Origin: Streptomyces coeruleorubidus
GTDB lineage: Bacteria; Actinomycetota; Actinomycetes; Streptomycetales; Streptomycetaceae
Assembly (NCBI RefSeq): GCF_008705135.1
Contig: NZ_CP023694.1
Coordinates: 5,995,001-6,059,000 of the forward strand
Direction of reading: 5' to 3'
DNA: 64,000 nt
In this document: piece after piece, positions 62,594-64,000 of the stretch
How the letters are laid out: each line of letters opens with the position of its first letter
Numbering within the stretch: position 1 is the stretch's first letter
Program-made: the position numbers and the translations under genes
The notes under the pieces: model-generated
Told to the model about the DNA's origin: nothing
What the model saw: only the letters and a program-made list of their open reading frames with translations
The model's database searches: none

Positions 62594-63652
62594 GTGACCA
62601 TCATCGATGAAACGGCCGAGAGCCCCTCGGCGGACGGCTCGCAGGACGAGGGCCGCCCACTGCTCGAAGTCCGCGACCTGCACGTGGAGTTCCGCACCCG
62701 CGACGGTGTCGCCAAGGCCGTCAACGGCGTCAACTACTCCGTCGCCGCGGGCGAGACGCTCGCCGTGCTCGGCGAGTCCGGCTCCGGCAAGTCCGTCACC
62801 GCCCAGGCCATCATGGGCATCCTCGACATGCCGCCCGGCCGCATCCCCAAGGGAGAGATCCTCTTCCGCGGCCAGGACATGCTGAAGATGTCCGGTGAAG
62901 AGCGCCGGAAGATCCGCGGCAACAAGATCGCGATGATCTTCCAGGACGCGCTTTCCTCGCTGAACCCGGTGCTCTCGGTGGGCTACCAGCTCGGCGAGAT
63001 GTTCCGCGTGCACCAGGGCATGTCCAAGAAGGACGCCAAGGCCAAGGCGATCGAGCTGATGGACCGGGTGAAGATCCCGGCCGCGAGGGAGCGCGTCGGG
63101 GACTACCCGCACCAGTTCTCCGGCGGTATGCGTCAGCGCATCATGATCGCCATGGCGCTCGCGCTGGAGCCGGACCTGATCATCGCCGACGAGCCGACCA
63201 CGGCCCTCGACGTGACGGTCCAGGCCCAGGTGATGGACCTCCTCGCGGAGCTGCAGCGCGAGTACAACATGGGCCTGATCCTGATCACCCACGACCTCGG
63301 CGTGGTCGCCGACGTCGCGGACAAGATCGCGGTGATGTACGCCGGCCGGATCGTGGAGACCGCGCCGGTGCACGAGCTGTACAAGCGGCCCGCGCACCCC
63401 TACACCAAGGGTCTGCTGGAGTCGATCCCGCGTCTGGACCAGAAGGGCCAGGACCTGTACGCGATCAAGGGCCTGCCGCCCAACCTGACGCGTATCCCGT
63501 CCGGCTGCGCCTTCAACCCGCGGTGCCCGCAGGCGCAGGACATCTGCCGTACGGACATCCCGCCGCTGCACCCCGTCACCGAGCGGGACGGCGGCGAGCT
63601 GACCGGCCGCGGCAGCGCGTGCCACTTCTGGAAGGAGACGATCCATGGCTGA
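62594..63652 (+). CDS. Oligopeptide ABC transporter ATP-binding protein (DppD/OppD-like)
   Basis: This 352-residue ATPase starts at a GTG 11 bases after the permease with GGGAGG upstream. Walker A GESGSGKS (60-67), signature FSGGMRQRIMIAMAL, Walker B LIIADEPTTALDVTVQ and the switch His in LITHDLGVVADVADKI are all intact. The C-terminal oligo_HPY domain with CAFNPRCPQAQDICRTDIPP carries the Cys pattern seen in DppD proteins. Coupled to the next ATPase gene by an eight-base overlap. Confidence 0.96.
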   Translation: MTIIDETAESPSADGSQDEGRPLLEVRDLHVEFRTRDGVAKAVNGVNYSVAAGETLAVLGESGSGKSVTAQAIMGILDMPPGRIPKGEILFRGQDMLKMSGEERRKIRGNKIAMIFQDALSSLNPVLSVGYQLGEMFRVHQGMSKKDAKAKAIELMDRVKIPAARERVGDYPHQFSGGMRQRIMIAMALALEPDLIIADEPTTALDVTVQAQVMDLLAELQREYNMGLILITHDLGVVADVADKIAVMYAGRIVETAPVHELYKRPAHPYTKGLLESIPRLDQKGQDLYAIKGLPPNLTRIPSGCAFNPRCPQAQDICRTDIPPLHPVTERDGGELTGRGSACHFWKETIHG

Positions 63653-64000
63653 GCTGGGCAAGAAGGACGAGTCCATGGACGCCACCCCCAACGTCACCGA
63701 GGTCGAGACGGTCGACGCCGTGACCGAGGAGGCGGCGGTGGCCGCGCTCGACGCGCCCGTGGAGCGCGGTGAGCCGATCCTCCAGGTGCGCAACCTGGTC
63801 AAGCACTTCCCGCTGACCCAGGGCGTCCTGTTCAAGCGTCAGGTCGGCGCGGTCAAGGCCGTGGACGGGATCTCCTTCGACCTCTACCAGGGCGAGACGC
63901 TCGGCATCGTGGGCGAGTCCGGCTGTGGCAAGTCCACGGTCGCCAAGCTGCTGATGATGCTGGAGAAGGCGACCGCGGGCGAGATCTTCTACAAGGGCCA
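63645..64000 (+). CDS. Oligopeptide ABC transporter ATP-binding protein (DppF/OppF-like), partial
   Basis: The gene starts at an ATG overlapping the previous stop and runs off the window, with 118 residues visible. After an acidic head (about 42 residues) it shows EPILQVRNLVKHFPLTQGVLF, split here as ILQVRNLVKHFPLTQG, then GAVKAVDGISFDLYQGETLG and Walker A GESGCGKST. The extended FPLTQG insertion is typical of OppF-type ATPases. It is the second ATPase of the transporter. Confidence 0.93.
   Translation, partial: MAELGKKDESMDATPNVTEVETVDAVTEEAAVAALDAPVERGEPILQVRNLVKHFPLTQGVLFKRQVGAVKAVDGISFDLYQGETLGIVGESGCGKSTVAKLLMMLEKATAGEIFYKG

Noticed and set aside
58954..63652. Naming the transporter genes bldKA-bldKE
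   Set aside because: The binding protein comes first and the two permeases are adjacent, unlike the bldK order I remember, so only family names were given.

Overview
The window is a 64 kb piece of an actinobacterial chromosome, almost certainly Streptomyces. The evidence is very high GC with GC-rich third codon positions, frequent GTG starts, many promoters whose -10 box lies 6-7 bases before the start codon (leaderless mRNAs), a Wbl iron-sulfur regulator, two SpoIIE-type phosphatases carrying anti-sigma-like ATPase domains, and a gene order that I recognise from Streptomyces core chromosomes. Nearly all of it is conserved housekeeping sequence. Accessory-looking patches are small: about 35.6-37.2 kb, a short palindromic element at 42.8 kb, and a repeat-filled gap at 23.8-24.5 kb.

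Layout. 1-9.5 kb: the end of a secreted protein, a lipoprotein, a GNAT acetyltransferase and a methyltransferase, an HTH_42-type winged-helix protein facing them, then a cis-prenyltransferase, a PIN-PhoH ATPase, a secreted lytic transglycosylase with a structured leader and an AI-2E family permease. 9.5-16.6 kb: the peroxide cluster ahpD-ahpC with divergent oxyR, a MacB-like ABC transporter with its PadR regulator, and an SPFH/ribbon-helix-helix pair. 16.8-24 kb: a class A penicillin-binding protein, a SpoIIE-type phosphatase with a shortened catalytic motif, a DUF402 protein and FumC. 24.5-35.6 kb: the Fe-S fumarase, a DUF1707 protein, WblI, GlpX, a DUF4245 protein, a nitroreductase, XseA/XseB, IspH, polyphosphate glucokinase, a small membrane protein and YchF. 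35.6-44 kb: a toxin-antitoxin pair, a decayed immunity-like gene, a secreted subtilase facing a serpin, a DUF4190 protein, a GntR regulator, a SPOR protein, the palindromic element, a NUDIX hydrolase and an orphan ATPase. 44-53 kb: a PAS/GAF/SpoIIE phosphatase, a GH18-like membrane protein, an APH-like kinase and a three-subunit succinate dehydrogenase of the mycobacterial Sdh1 type. 53-64 kb: a large lipoprotein of the peptide-binding family, a small lipoprotein, TypA, and a complete oligopeptide ABC transporter whose last ATPase runs off the end.

The genes fall into a few working groups. Redox and central metabolism: AhpC/AhpD/OxyR, class I (Fe-S) and class II fumarases, succinate dehydrogenase, GlpX and polyphosphate glucokinase. 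Cell envelope: prenyltransferase, IspH (isoprenoid precursors), class A PBP, lytic transglycosylase and peptide uptake. Signalling: two multidomain phosphatases, one free ATPase, OxyR, PadR, GntR and WblI.

The observations most worth following are the 179-bp inverted-repeat element with TA at each end that supplies part of the -10 box of a NUDIX gene; the loss of about ten residues from the metal-site motif of one SpoIIE phosphatase; perfect palindromes overlying the promoters of the SPFH/RHH operon and of the toxin-antitoxin pair; the subtilase-serpin pair; an immunity-gene remnant; and a poly-C tract that may set the end of a methyltransferase. All family and synteny assignments come from reading the sequence; no database search was run.
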